60,544 nucleotides of DNA from Clostridiales bacterium (GTDB lineage: Bacteria > Bacillota > Clostridia > Oscillospirales > Oscillospiraceae): NCBI GenBank assembly GCA_004553495.1, contig SFLE01000007.1, positions 1 through 60,544 on the forward strand, written 5' to 3'. Positions 15,920-25,224 of the stretch are shown here, piece after piece. Numbering within the stretch: the first letter of the stretch is position 1; the number at the start of each line of letters is the position of its first letter. Below the pieces are notes generated by a model. It worked only from the letters and a program-made list of their open reading frames with translations. It made no database searches and was not told the DNA's origin. The position numbers and the translations under genes were made by a program.

Positions 15920-15948
15920 TTGAGTATTGCAATACTTTGCACTATAAT
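15920..15948 (+). promoter_or_regulatory. RpiR promoter with palindrome inside the spacer
   Basis: TTGAGT (15920-15925), a 17-bp spacer and TATAAT (15943-15948). The perfect palindrome AGTATTGCAATACT (15923-15936) overlaps the -35 and the spacer, so a bound dimer would exclude RNA polymerase. Autoregulation by the RpiR product is the simplest reading. Confidence 0.65.
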
Positions 15949-16000
15949 GTAGAATATGTATTGGAAAGTATTATTTAGAACATTTTAAGGAGATCGGACG

Positions 16001-16843
16001 ATGCTGTTTACTTCCAAGGTAAGCTCTGTCTATGATGAGCTGACCCATTCGCAGAGAGTTGTGGCTAACTATGTTGAGGAAAACTACGAGGAGATCGCTT
16101 TTTCGACTCTTGAGGAGCTTGCCTCCCGCATCGGTGTAAGCACGACCACGGTCATACGCTTTGCGCGGGCGCTGGATTATTCGGGCTTTTCCGAAATGCA
16201 AGACAGCATCAAAAAGGAGATACAGACCAAGGGCTCGCTGCCGGACAGGCTTGAGCGCGCCGCGGCGGTCTCCGGCAACGATCTTCTGAACGAGGCGTTT
16301 TCGACGGATGTCAAAAACATTCAGGAGACCCTCTCCGGACTGCACCCCGACGATCTGAGCCGCGCCATTGAGCTCATAAGCGGCGCGAAGAATATATATG
16401 TTCTCGGAATGCGAAGCAGTTTTTCGCTTGCGCACTACATGGTCTCTCGATTGGGCGAGATAAAGCGCAATGTTCACTTTATCCAGACGACCGGTCTTAT
16501 ATACCCCGAGGAGATAGTTAGCGCGGACGAGGGCGATGTCTGCATCGCCTACATTTTCCCCCGTTACTCCAAGATCGGTATCAACATTCTCGCGTGGATG
16601 CGCAGCCGCGGGATAAAGGTTATTCTATTCACCTCAAGCAACGATCTGCCGGTGCGCAGCTACGGCGATGTTTGCTTCAACTGCGCCATAAAGAGCGTTT
16701 CGTGCAAAAACTCGCTCACGGCACCCATGTGTCTTACAAATTACCTTGTTGCGGAGCTGGCTCTGCAAAACTACGAAGAGGCGCACGAGGTCCTCTCCCG
16801 AACGGAAGAGATACTCAGCACCGGTTTTTATCTTGGGATATAG
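16001..16843 (+). CDS. RpiR family transcriptional regulator (HTH-SIS)
   Basis: A 280-residue protein. The N-terminal RpiR helix-turn-helix (residues ~1-75) contains TLEELASRIGVSTTTVIRFARALDYSGFSEMQ. A SIS domain (residues ~120-250), with SGAKNIYVLGMRSSFSLAHYM and DVCIAYIFPRYSKIG, normally binds phosphosugars or sugar acids. In canonical SIS the second loop reads S-x-S-G-x-T; here it is FPRYSKIG, so ligand recognition may differ. AAGGAGA lies 7 nt before the ATG. It is divergent from the GntR gene and flanks the kinase::enolase operon, and its likely effector would be a phosphorylated intermediate of that pathway (inference). Confidence 0.9.
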   Translation: MLFTSKVSSVYDELTHSQRVVANYVEENYEEIAFSTLEELASRIGVSTTTVIRFARALDYSGFSEMQDSIKKEIQTKGSLPDRLERAAAVSGNDLLNEAFSTDVKNIQETLSGLHPDDLSRAIELISGAKNIYVLGMRSSFSLAHYMVSRLGEIKRNVHFIQTTGLIYPEEIVSADEGDVCIAYIFPRYSKIGINILAWMRSRGIKVILFTSSNDLPVRSYGDVCFNCAIKSVSCKNSLTAPMCLTNYLVAELALQNYEEAHEVLSRTEEILSTGFYLGI

Positions 16844-16872
16844 TTCTGAGCCGCGCAGCTCATTTAATTAAG

Positions 16873-16902
16873 AAAAGAGCAGGTCTTACGACTTGCTCTT
16901 TT
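16873..16902. terminator. Bidirectional terminator between rpiR and the YibE/F gene
   Basis: AAAAGAGCAGGTC pairs with GACTTGCTCTTTT (one G-U) around TTAC. It reaches into the last codons of the converging YibE/F gene. Confidence 0.8.
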
Positions 16903-18058
16903 TCGCTTTTGCGGCATTCTTTTTATCCGCTATGAACTCGGCGCTTATAAAGGCGGTTATGGGCACCGACAGGATAACGCCGATGCTGCTTGCTATGCCG
17001 CTTATGACCTCGATTGCCATATACGCGGAGCTGAAAAGCTGATAGGGCTGAAGTCCGATGGAATACAGATAGATAACGACGACAAAGCTGCTGCCTATAA
17101 ACGCGAGGATGAGCGTGTTCGTCATCGTGCCGACCATGTCGCGCCCGATGTTCATACCGGAGCGGAACAGCTCCCTTGCGCCGAGCTTGGGCTCGACCTC
17201 GTGTATCTCCGACAGCGCCGAGGCGATACTCATGGCAACGTCCATCACGGCGCCCAAGGCGCTTATTATAATTCCGCCGACGAGAAGATATTTAAGCCCT
17301 ATCGGCGTTCCCGTCTGCCGAAGCTGCAAAAGCGGCTCGACATCGGCGGCGCGCAGGCCGTCTATCCTCGCAAGCGACTGTGCCGCGACGCCGAAGAGCA
17401 TGGCGATGGCAACGCCGCAGATAGTTGCGATACAGGCGCAGATTATCTTTTTGCTCACGCCGCCGAGAATGACAAACGACACTATGGCAACGAACGCGCA
17501 CACAAGGAACACTGCCAGCAGCGTAGGCGCGCCCTTCATGAGCATGGGAATGAGCAGCCAAAACAGGCACACGACGGTTATCGCAAGTCCGACCAGCGAT
17601 TTTGCGCCGGTCTTGCCGCCGACGAGCACCGTTGCCGCAACGAACAGCAAAACTATGATGACGAGCGCGGCTATCCTGTTATACTCAAAAACGGTCGCGC
17701 GGTGAGAGCCGTCGGCATAGGTCGAGATTATCAGAACAACGCTGTCGCCCTCGTGCACCGCGCCGCCGAAAAGCGGAGCCGCGTAATTGGAGACCTGAAG
17801 CGTTTCGCCCTTATACTGCCCCGACTTCACCTCGACAAGCAGCGCCTGTTCTCCGCGCAGCGCGCCGTCTGCGTTTTCGTCGGGCTCGGTGTTATCCGCG
17901 AGCACCTGCATAACCGTGCCCTTTTCATACTCGGCATACTCGCTTGCCTGCTGCGTGTCATTCTCGGGCGCCGCCCAGATTCGCGCCGCAATGAAGATAA
18001 CAGCAGCCAGAGCGAGGATAATAATTGACCATTTATTTTTTGCAATGTAATTTTTCAT
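16886..18058 (-). CDS. YibE/F-like multipass membrane protein
   Basis: A 390-residue membrane protein. A first membrane segment (WSIIILALAAVIFIAARIWA) is followed by an extracellular beta-rich stretch (residues ~40-125) and then seven to eight membrane segments, including ILGGVSKKIICACIATICGVAIAML and ISALGAVMDVAMSIASALSEI. This is the YibE/F family, found widely in Firmicutes and Actinobacteria with no firmly known biochemical role. The ATG at 18058 begins the membrane anchor; an upstream in-frame ATG would add 22 polar residues without a ribosome binding site. It is an isolated gene converging on rpiR. Confidence 0.85.
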   Translation of the reverse strand: MKNYIAKNKWSIIILALAAVIFIAARIWAAPENDTQQASEYAEYEKGTVMQVLADNTEPDENADGALRGEQALLVEVKSGQYKGETLQVSNYAAPLFGGAVHEGDSVVLIISTYADGSHRATVFEYNRIAALVIIVLLFVAATVLVGGKTGAKSLVGLAITVVCLFWLLIPMLMKGAPTLLAVFLVCAFVAIVSFVILGGVSKKIICACIATICGVAIAMLFGVAAQSLARIDGLRAADVEPLLQLRQTGTPIGLKYLLVGGIIISALGAVMDVAMSIASALSEIHEVEPKLGARELFRSGMNIGRDMVGTMTNTLILAFIGSSFVVVIYLYSIGLQPYQLFSSAYMAIEVISGIASSIGVILSVPITAFISAEFIADKKNAAKAKKSKS

Positions 18059-18268
18059 TTTCGGCTCGCTTCCGTAGTTATTTGTTTCAGAATAGCAATT
18101 TACTTCCGTTTTGTCAAGAAACACAAAAAGCGCCGCAGAAAAAAGTCAAATGTGCACAAAACGCGGTGCGATTGGTGAAAATACATCAATATGTGCTGGC
18201 TAATTTTCATTATATATGTTAATATAAACTCAGCTAATTTTAGCAAATAATAAGGAGGTAATGAACAC

Positions 18269-21200
18269 ATGAGAACAACAAAGCTCAACAGAGTCCTGTC
18301 ACTGCTTCTGGTGCTGGTCATGATAATGACCCTGCTCCCGACCGCAGCATTTGCAGCAGACGCGGACACTGTTAGCGCAAAGCTTGTAACCGACGCAAGT
18401 CAGCTTGCCGTCGGCGACAAGATCCTGATTGCCGCAAAGGATTTCGGCTACGTAATCAGCACCAATCAGAAAACGAACAACCGTGCGACCGCCGACGCCG
18501 TTAAATCCGGCAGCAGCATAACGGCAGGCACAGGTGCGCAGGTCATCACGCTTGAGGCCGGCATGACCGAGGGCACTTTTGCCTTCAATGTCGGTGACGG
18601 TTATCTCTATGCCGCAAGCAGTAGCAAAAATCACTTAAAGACTTCCGCAAACAAGAGTGATAACGCTTCTTGGAAAGTTGCCATCTCCGAAGATGGGACT
18701 GCATCAATCATTGCACAGGGTGCTGAAACGAGAAATGTAATGCAGTATAACTCCGGCAGCACTCTTTTTGCTTGTTATGCTACAGCAAGCCAGTCAGCAC
18801 TTAGCATTTACAAAATAGCAGACGATCCCTATGCGGACATAGACAAGAAGTATTCCGTCTACGAGAAGGTCGATTCCGTCTCCGCAGGCGATACCGTTGT
18901 TATTTATAACGCGGGCAACGGCATGGCCGTGACCTCCGAAGTTCTTAACAACTACTATCTTACTCCGCTGGCTATCACCCCGCACGAAAAGCTCGGTGTG
19001 CTTGCATCCGACAACAGCACTATCGCATGGACCGTAAGCGTTGACGATAACGGGCTTTACACCTTCAAGCAGGGCGATACGGCTCTTCAGATGGGCACAA
19101 ACAACGGAAAATTTAACCTTTCCGGCGCAGGCACTGCCACCGATAAGTGGCATGTTGATGCAAGCGGCGTCACCGACGGCGTATATTATATGTACGGCGA
19201 CGGCATGACGGGACAATTCGGCAATGTTTACATTGAGTATTTCCTTTTCAACAAAAAAGACACGGAAGGCAATGTTACATCCTCTACTCCCGAGTTTACC
19301 GCATATTGCACCAGCACCGACAGGCTGAACGAAAAAGCCTTCGGCATGACCTTCTACAAGCTCGTGCGTGAGGGTGTTTCCGACGCGCCCGAGGATAACG
19401 GTCTGCCCGCGGTCGGCAGCAAGGTCGTTATCTACAACCAGAACGCTAAGGGCTCTCTTGCCGTTCAGAACGACGCATACTGCGCAAAGAACGCTCCCAC
19501 GACCGTTAAGGACGGCGTTGCGACTCCGTCTAACGGCGCAGTCGTGTTTGAGGTGCAGAAAAACGGCGAATACTACCGCTTCTACAACGAGACCTACGGC
19601 TATCTCTGCTCCAACGGCACCGGCAAAAACGCCTTCTATTCCAAGGACTTTACCGGCACGGTAAATGACGTTGAGATAAAGGCAGAGGACGCCGACTGGC
19701 TCGTGCGCACCTGCTCGGGCGGCGTTGGCGGCTATGAGATGGAAAGCCGCAGCGCAAAATTCAGCGGTCACAGCCAGTGGCTCGAGTATTTCTCCGACTG
19801 CTACCAGACCTACAGCATGTACAGCAAGACCGGTGATCTTGACTACACCATCTATTCGTTCTACTTCTACCCCGTTGCACAGGACGTCAAGCTCACCGGC
19901 GGCGTTGTCATTAAGCCCGTCATTGAGTTCCCCGAAAGCGTTCCCGCGGCATATCTGGGCGACGATTACGAGATAACCGTTCCGTTCTGCTCCATCCTCG
20001 GCATCGACAATCCGTGGACGGAATACAGCATCCGCGACGCGAAGGGCAATCTCATAGGCGATATTATGGGCTCTACCGATGTTGAAGTTCTCGGAGACTA
20101 CACCACCGGCGACGGCACCGTGCACTTCACCATTTGGGACAACGACATTGAAGCGGCTGCAAAGGTTGGCAATACCTTTACCTTCACCGCCGCATTCAAG
20201 GATACCGCAGGCAACGAGGCAAGAGCCTCCATAACCGTTGAGATAAAGGACGAGCCCGTTATTTCCAACCTCACTCCCGCACAGGGCAGCGAGACTCTTG
20301 ACAACAAGACCCCAACCATAAGCGCCGACATCGCAAACGCAGGCGATAAGCCCACTGTTGAGATGACCGTAAACGGCGAAAAGGTCAACGCCGTATACGA
20401 AAACGGCAAGATCAGCTATACTCCCGCCGCGGCAATGGACGACGGCAAGGTCGTAGTTAATGTTAAGGTCACCCGTGCCGACAATAAGGTCAGCGAAAAG
20501 TCATGGAGCTTCACCGTGGGCGAATCGCAGTATCAGCTCTACTTCGGTCAGCTCCACTCCCACACCGGTCAGTACTCCGACGGTGCGGGCACGCTCGACT
20601 CCGCACTCAGCTACGTTGCAGGTCTTCCCGACAGCGCAAATGTTGACTTTGTGGCCTTTACCGATCACTCCAACTATTTTGACGAGAAGGGCAGCGCCAA
20701 CCCAGAGGAAGCTCTGTACGACATGAGCAAGGCAACCGTCAAGAGTCAGGAGCTGTGGAAGTCCTACAAGGGCTCCGTTGCGCAGTTTAACGCAACTCAC
20801 AGCGGCAAGCTCGTCGCTCTCGCGGGCTTCGAGATGACCTGGTCCGGCGGTCCGGGACATATCAACACCTTTAACACCCCCGGTATCGTTTCCAGAAACA
20901 ACTCCACACTTAATAACAAGACCAGCGACGCCGGCATGAAGGCATACTACTCCCTGCTCTCTCAGGCCGAGGGCAACGGCTCCGTCAGCCAGTTTAACCA
21001 CCCCGGCAAGACCTTCGGCAACTTCTCCGACTTCTCCTACTGGAACGCTGTCGCTGACAGCCGCATATTCCTCGTTGAGGTCGGCAACGGCGAGGGGCAG
21101 ATAGGCGCAGGCGGCTACTACCCCAGCTACGAGCAGTACATTATGGCGCTCGACAAGGGCTGGCACGTCGCGCCCACCAACAACCAGGATAACCACAAGG

Positions 21201-24007
21201 GCAAGTGGGGCAACGCAAACGACGCGCGCGACGTTATCCTCACCGATAACTTCACCGAGGAGGGCGTCTATCAGGCTCTGCGCGATATGCGCGTTTACTC
21301 CACCGAGGACAAGAACCTCGAGATTAACTACACTGTTAACGATCTCCCCCTCGGCAGCACCATCGCCGAGGTACCCGAAAAGCTGAACATAAACGTCAGC
21401 GTTCACGATCCCGACGCGTCCGATACCATCAGCAAGGTCGAGGTCGTCGTTAACTCCGGCAAGACCATCCACACCTGGAGCGACGCAGCGGAGCTTGCTA
21501 AGGGCGAGCTGTCGGTTGAGCTCAAGCCCGACTACTCCTACTACTTCATCCGCGTAACTCAAGCAGACGGCGATCTCGCAGTAACCGCTCCCGTTTGGGT
21601 CGGCGAAAGCCTCAAGCTCGGCATATCCTCCGTCGAGTCCGGCACCGCTACCCCCGTTACCGGCGAGGAGCTGACTCTGACCACCACGCTGTTTAACAGC
21701 GAGTCTAAGCCAGCAACCATTAAGTCTATCGTCTACTCCACCAACGGCGACAAGGTCCTCTACACCGACGAGAACGCCGGCACTATCGAAGCTTCCCAGA
21801 ACAAGACCGTCACCTGGAAGTTCACTCCCGAGGTTGCAAAGCTCACGAGCATCAAGGTAACCGTTTATCTTGAGCTTAACGGCAAGGACTACAACTTCAG
21901 CAAGGAGATCGAGCTGGACGTCCTCAATGCAAACAATCTCGTTTACGTCGGCATAGACGCCGCGCACTACAACGAGTATGTTGACGGCAACTACAAGGAC
22001 AGCATGGGCAACTTCTCGAACCTCGCCGCTCAGTACGGCGTTCGCGCAGTTATGCTCAAGACCTCCGATGAGCTCGTAGCAGCCTGCTCCAACCCCAAGT
22101 ATAAGGCGCTCATCCTCACCGCACCCACCCGCCGCAACGGTACAGTTCTCAAGGACCCATATGCTTGCTATGCCGATAACGAGATAGCGGCTATTGCGGA
22201 GTTTAACGCAAACGGCGGCACGGTCGTGGTTTCCGGCTGGTCCGACCAGTACGAAAAGTACGGCACGCTCCCCAATGGCGAGCATATGTCCGATCAGCAG
22301 AACAAGCTCCTCAGGGCGCTCGGCTCAAGCCTGAGAATAGGCGACGATACCGCATTTGACGATGTAAACGGTGCATCGAGCGACACCAGCTACGGCAATT
22401 GGCGTCTGTATCCGTCCAACTATAACATGGACAACATGCTGCTCAAGGGCGTTGAGTTTGATGCCGAGCATCCGAACGACAACAAGTACACCCAGCTGTT
22501 CAGCCAGTACGGCGGCGCTACTGTGTATGCCGTTGACAGCAGCGAGAACCCGACTGCCACGCTTCCGGGCACCGTCTCCCCCGCCGTCTACTCGTTCAGC
22601 ACCACCGTTTCCAAGGACATGGATAACGACGGCCGCGGCGGTACGAGCTACAAATACGCAATGGCAAACGGCGATAGCGCGGTCATGCTCCTCGCTACAG
22701 AGCAGCTTCCAGGCAAGGGTCTCGTGGTAGTTTCCGGCGCAGCATTCATGTCGAACTTCGAGGTTCAGGCAAAGGCCGGCGATACCGACAGCGGCGCTGA
22801 GAAGAACTACTCCAACTACACCATCTGCGAAAATCTCGCAACCTATATCAATCCCATCAAGGTCACCCCGATAGCCGACGTTCAGGCCGAAAAGGAAGAG
22901 GGCGTTCGCTACACCATCGAGGGCGTCGTCACCTCCAACGCCTCCGGTTACGATAAGGACACCGCATTCTTCGACTGCATCTACGTTCAGGACGAGACCG
23001 CCGGCATCAACGCATTCCCCGTTGCCGGAGAATTCAAGATCGGCGACAAGGTGCGCATCACCGGCACCACGAGCTCCTATCAGGGTGAGAGACAGATCGC
23101 AGTCAAGTCATGCGACAAGATAGGCGAGGCAACTCCCGTTGCGCCGAAGAACGTCACCGCAAAGATGATCAATGACGGCAGCGTTCTTGGCTCGCTCATC
23201 AAGATAAGCGGCACCGTGACCAGAATCGAAAATTCCGAGGGACTTGTCCAGACCATCATGGTCAAGGACGTAAACGGCGATGTCTGCCGCCTGTTCATTG
23301 ACGGCTACATTACCAAGGACAAGACCATAAGCGGTCTTTCCGTCGGCTGCACCGTCACTGCGGTCGGTCTCGCCTCCTACGACGACTCCTTTGCACTTGA
23401 CGGCAGCAAGGTCGCACCGCGCGTCCGCATCCGCGACAGATCCGACATCGTTTGCACCGAAGGCAAGCCCATGCCGTTTACCGACGTTGACAGCGGCGCA
23501 TGGTACTATAACCATGTTAAGTACGCATGGAATAACGGTCTCATGAATGGCATGACCGCCGACACCTTCGCACCCGATGCAACGATGACCCGTGAGATGT
23601 TTGCGACCGTCATCTACCGCATGGCAGGCACTCCCTCCGTTGAGGGCATGACGATGCCGTTTACCGATGTTCCCACCACGAGCTATGCGTACAACGCCAT
23701 CCTTTGGGCTTACAACAACGGCGTAGTCAAAGGAACTTCCGATACGACCTTCGCGCCCGGCGACAGCATCACCCGTGCGCAGACCGTAACGATGCTCTAC
23801 CGTTATGCAAAGTCCCCCGCCGTTACCGGCACGCTGAGCTTTACCGATGCGGCAAGCATTGCCTCCTGGGCATATGACGCAGTGCTGTGGGCAAGCCAGA
23901 ACAAGATAGTCAACGGTTATCCGACCGGCAGCTTCGGTCCTGACGACACCACTACCCGCGGACAGATGGCAAAGATACTCCAGGGCTTCTGCGAACTCCA
24001 GAAATAA
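18269..24007 (+). CDS. Giant S-layer-anchored secreted protein with CehA/McbA metallohydrolase domain
   Basis: A 1912-residue exported protein. Residues 1-29 are a signal peptide (LLLVLVMIMTLLPTAAFA). Residues ~35-560 hold three related beta-rich units, each opening with a V-G-D/S-x-V/I-V/L-I pattern (VGDKILIA; AGDTVVIYN; VGSKVVIYN). After Ig-like segments (~565-750), residues ~755-1035 are a PHP/CehA-McbA-type hydrolase: FGQLHSHTGQYSDG, VAFTDHSN, FNHPG, NNQDNHKG supply the metal-binding His and Asp. A ThuA/GATase-like region follows (~1225-1500), then a YhcR-type OB fold (~1530-1730) and three SLH repeats (~1733-1910) for cell-wall attachment. AAGGAGG precedes the ATG. Likely an extracellular phosphoesterase or nuclease; not proven. 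Confidence 0.85.
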   Translation: MRTTKLNRVLSLLLVLVMIMTLLPTAAFAADADTVSAKLVTDASQLAVGDKILIAAKDFGYVISTNQKTNNRATADAVKSGSSITAGTGAQVITLEAGMTEGTFAFNVGDGYLYAASSSKNHLKTSANKSDNASWKVAISEDGTASIIAQGAETRNVMQYNSGSTLFACYATASQSALSIYKIADDPYADIDKKYSVYEKVDSVSAGDTVVIYNAGNGMAVTSEVLNNYYLTPLAITPHEKLGVLASDNSTIAWTVSVDDNGLYTFKQGDTALQMGTNNGKFNLSGAGTATDKWHVDASGVTDGVYYMYGDGMTGQFGNVYIEYFLFNKKDTEGNVTSSTPEFTAYCTSTDRLNEKAFGMTFYKLVREGVSDAPEDNGLPAVGSKVVIYNQNAKGSLAVQNDAYCAKNAPTTVKDGVATPSNGAVVFEVQKNGEYYRFYNETYGYLCSNGTGKNAFYSKDFTGTVNDVEIKAEDADWLVRTCSGGVGGYEMESRSAKFSGHSQWLEYFSDCYQTYSMYSKTGDLDYTIYSFYFYPVAQDVKLTGGVVIKPVIEFPESVPAAYLGDDYEITVPFCSILGIDNPWTEYSIRDAKGNLIGDIMGSTDVEVLGDYTTGDGTVHFTIWDNDIEAAAKVGNTFTFTAAFKDTAGNEARASITVEIKDEPVISNLTPAQGSETLDNKTPTISADIANAGDKPTVEMTVNGEKVNAVYENGKISYTPAAAMDDGKVVVNVKVTRADNKVSEKSWSFTVGESQYQLYFGQLHSHTGQYSDGAGTLDSALSYVAGLPDSANVDFVAFTDHSNYFDEKGSANPEEALYDMSKATVKSQELWKSYKGSVAQFNATHSGKLVALAGFEMTWSGGPGHINTFNTPGIVSRNNSTLNNKTSDAGMKAYYSLLSQAEGNGSVSQFNHPGKTFGNFSDFSYWNAVADSRIFLVEVGNGEGQIGAGGYYPSYEQYIMALDKGWHVAPTNNQDNHKGKWGNANDARDVILTDNFTEEGVYQALRDMRVYSTEDKNLEINYTVNDLPLGSTIAEVPEKLNINVSVHDPDASDTISKVEVVVNSGKTIHTWSDAAELAKGELSVELKPDYSYYFIRVTQADGDLAVTAPVWVGESLKLGISSVESGTATPVTGEELTLTTTLFNSESKPATIKSIVYSTNGDKVLYTDENAGTIEASQNKTVTWKFTPEVAKLTSIKVTVYLELNGKDYNFSKEIELDVLNANNLVYVGIDAAHYNEYVDGNYKDSMGNFSNLAAQYGVRAVMLKTSDELVAACSNPKYKALILTAPTRRNGTVLKDPYACYADNEIAAIAEFNANGGTVVVSGWSDQYEKYGTLPNGEHMSDQQNKLLRALGSSLRIGDDTAFDDVNGASSDTSYGNWRLYPSNYNMDNMLLKGVEFDAEHPNDNKYTQLFSQYGGATVYAVDSSENPTATLPGTVSPAVYSFSTTVSKDMDNDGRGGTSYKYAMANGDSAVMLLATEQLPGKGLVVVSGAAFMSNFEVQAKAGDTDSGAEKNYSNYTICENLATYINPIKVTPIADVQAEKEEGVRYTIEGVVTSNASGYDKDTAFFDCIYVQDETAGINAFPVAGEFKIGDKVRITGTTSSYQGERQIAVKSCDKIGEATPVAPKNVTAKMINDGSVLGSLIKISGTVTRIENSEGLVQTIMVKDVNGDVCRLFIDGYITKDKTISGLSVGCTVTAVGLASYDDSFALDGSKVAPRVRIRDRSDIVCTEGKPMPFTDVDSGAWYYNHVKYAWNNGLMNGMTADTFAPDATMTREMFATVIYRMAGTPSVEGMTMPFTDVPTTSYAYNAILWAYNNGVVKGTSDTTFAPGDSITRAQTVTMLYRYAKSPAVTGTLSFTDAASIASWAYDAVLWASQNKIVNGYPTGSFGPDDTTTRGQMAKILQGFCELQK

Positions 24008-24022
24008 ACACACCACAAAAGC

Positions 24023-24056
24023 AAAAAAACAAGGCTCAAATGAGCCTTGTTTTTTT
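24023..24056 (+). terminator. Terminator of the SLH protein gene
   Basis: Perfect 16-bp arms (AAAAAAACAAGGCTCA and complement) with an AA loop; A run before and T run after, so it can also act from the other side. Confidence 0.9.
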
Positions 24057-24173
24057 GCTGTAAAAATTACCGTCGATTGACAAGAGCTTTAACGCGGCAT
24101 GAGCGTATTTGTGCCCATTAAAACCGTGTATGCCCTTGTCATTCGACGGTGATGGTGATATAGATATAAAAAA

Positions 24174-24199
24174 ATCCATCAGCTTAAAAGCTGATGGAT
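24174..24199 (-). terminator. Terminator downstream of tRNA-Gly
   Basis: ATCCATCAGCTT and its complement form a 12-bp stem; on the minus strand a run of seven T follows. It begins 3 nt after the CCA end of the tRNA. Confidence 0.9.
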
Positions 24200-24201
24200 A
24201 A

Positions 24202-24277
24202 TGGAGCGGGCAACGAGACTCGAACTCGCTACCTCCACCTTGGCAAGGTGGCGCTCTACCGGATGAGCTATGCCCGC
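24202..24277 (-). tRNA. tRNA-Gly (anticodon GCC), CCA encoded
   Basis: On the minus strand: acceptor GCGGGCA/TGCCCGC, D stem GCTC/GAGC, anticodon stem CCACC/GGTGG with loop TTGCCAA (anticodon GCC, decoding GGC and GGU), T arm GCGAG-TTCGAGT-CTCGT, discriminator T, then an encoded CCA. All stems pair properly. It is 76 nt with the CCA and is followed at once by an intrinsic terminator, so it forms a single-gene unit. Confidence 0.97.
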
Positions 24278-24346
24278 ACACGGAACGAGATAAATAATAC
24301 CACAAATTCTGAATTTGTCAAGTACAAATTATCTCATTCCACGACA

Positions 24347-25213
24347 TTATTTATTGTCGCTGAGATCTCCGAAGCCCTTTCCGAACACATTCTTTGCATC
24401 GGTCACTATGAAAAAGGCGTTTTCGTCGATATTTCTTATCATTTTTCTGATCTCGGCTATCTGCGTGCGCTTTACAACGCACAGGAGCACCTGCTTATTC
24501 TGGTGCGAATATGCGCCCTCGCCCTCAAGGATGGTTACTCCGCGGTGGAGGCGGTCGGTTATATCGCTCACGAGCTGCTCGCTTTTTTCGCTTATGATGT
24601 AGCAAACGCTCGAGTTATCAATGCCGTACAGCACGAGGTCAACGACCTTGGACACGACGAACATTGCGATAACGGCATACATTGCGGCCTCGACCTTTTT
24701 AAATATCGCGGCAAACGCAAGTATTATTACGGCGTCGGTGAGCAGAATTACCGTTCCGAAGTTGAGGTAAGGAAACCGCAGACGAACAAATTTTGCGATT
24801 ATATCCGTTCCGCCGGTAGTCGCTCCGGCATAGTAAATGATGCCGAGTCCGAGCCCCTTGACAGCGCCGCCGATGATGCACGCAAGCAGCATATCGCTTG
24901 TCGGCGAATAGCTTATGAGTGCAAACAGATCGACAAACACGGACGAAAGCAGCATACCGACAAGGGATGCTATGATAAACTTCGTTCCGAAGTGCTTCCA
25001 CGCGATTATGAACAGCGGTATGTTGAGAACGATGGTCATAACACCGACGGGAAGCTGCGTCAGGTAGTTGATTATCATTGCGATACCGCTGACGCCGCCG
25101 ACGATTATTGAGTTGGGATACAGGAAAAACTGAAACCCCGCCGCGAACAGTACGCTTCCGAGAATTATAAGTCCGTACTGAAGAATATATTCACTTGTTT
25201 TTGTCGCTTTCAT
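24347..25213 (-). CDS. YitT family membrane protein (DUF161/DUF2179)
   Basis: A 288-residue protein with five to six membrane segments in residues 1-175 (SIIVGGVSGIAMIINYL; GLGLGIIYYAGATTGGTDIIAKF, the family hallmark) and a soluble C-terminal DUF2179 domain (SSVCYIISEKSEQLVSDI, GAYSHQNKQVLLCVVKR, FFIVTDAKNVFGKGF). YitT-like proteins are common in Firmicutes; transport or signalling roles are proposed but not settled. AGGAGG precedes the ATG, and it lies 11 nt after the topoisomerase A-subunit gene, so it is probably the last gene of that operon. Confidence 0.9.
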   Translation of the reverse strand: MKATKTSEYILQYGLIILGSVLFAAGFQFFLYPNSIIVGGVSGIAMIINYLTQLPVGVMTIVLNIPLFIIAWKHFGTKFIIASLVGMLLSSVFVDLFALISYSPTSDMLLACIIGGAVKGLGLGIIYYAGATTGGTDIIAKFVRLRFPYLNFGTVILLTDAVIILAFAAIFKKVEAAMYAVIAMFVVSKVVDLVLYGIDNSSVCYIISEKSEQLVSDITDRLHRGVTILEGEGAYSHQNKQVLLCVVKRTQIAEIRKMIRNIDENAFFIVTDAKNVFGKGFGDLSDNK

Positions 25214-25224
25214 AACGCCCTCCT

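Noticed and set aside
20501..22285. 594-codon open frame antisense to the SLH protein gene
   Set aside because: Shadow of a strongly biased coding strand; composition is low-complexity Val/Ala/Gly/Leu, with no domain and no convincing ribosome binding site.
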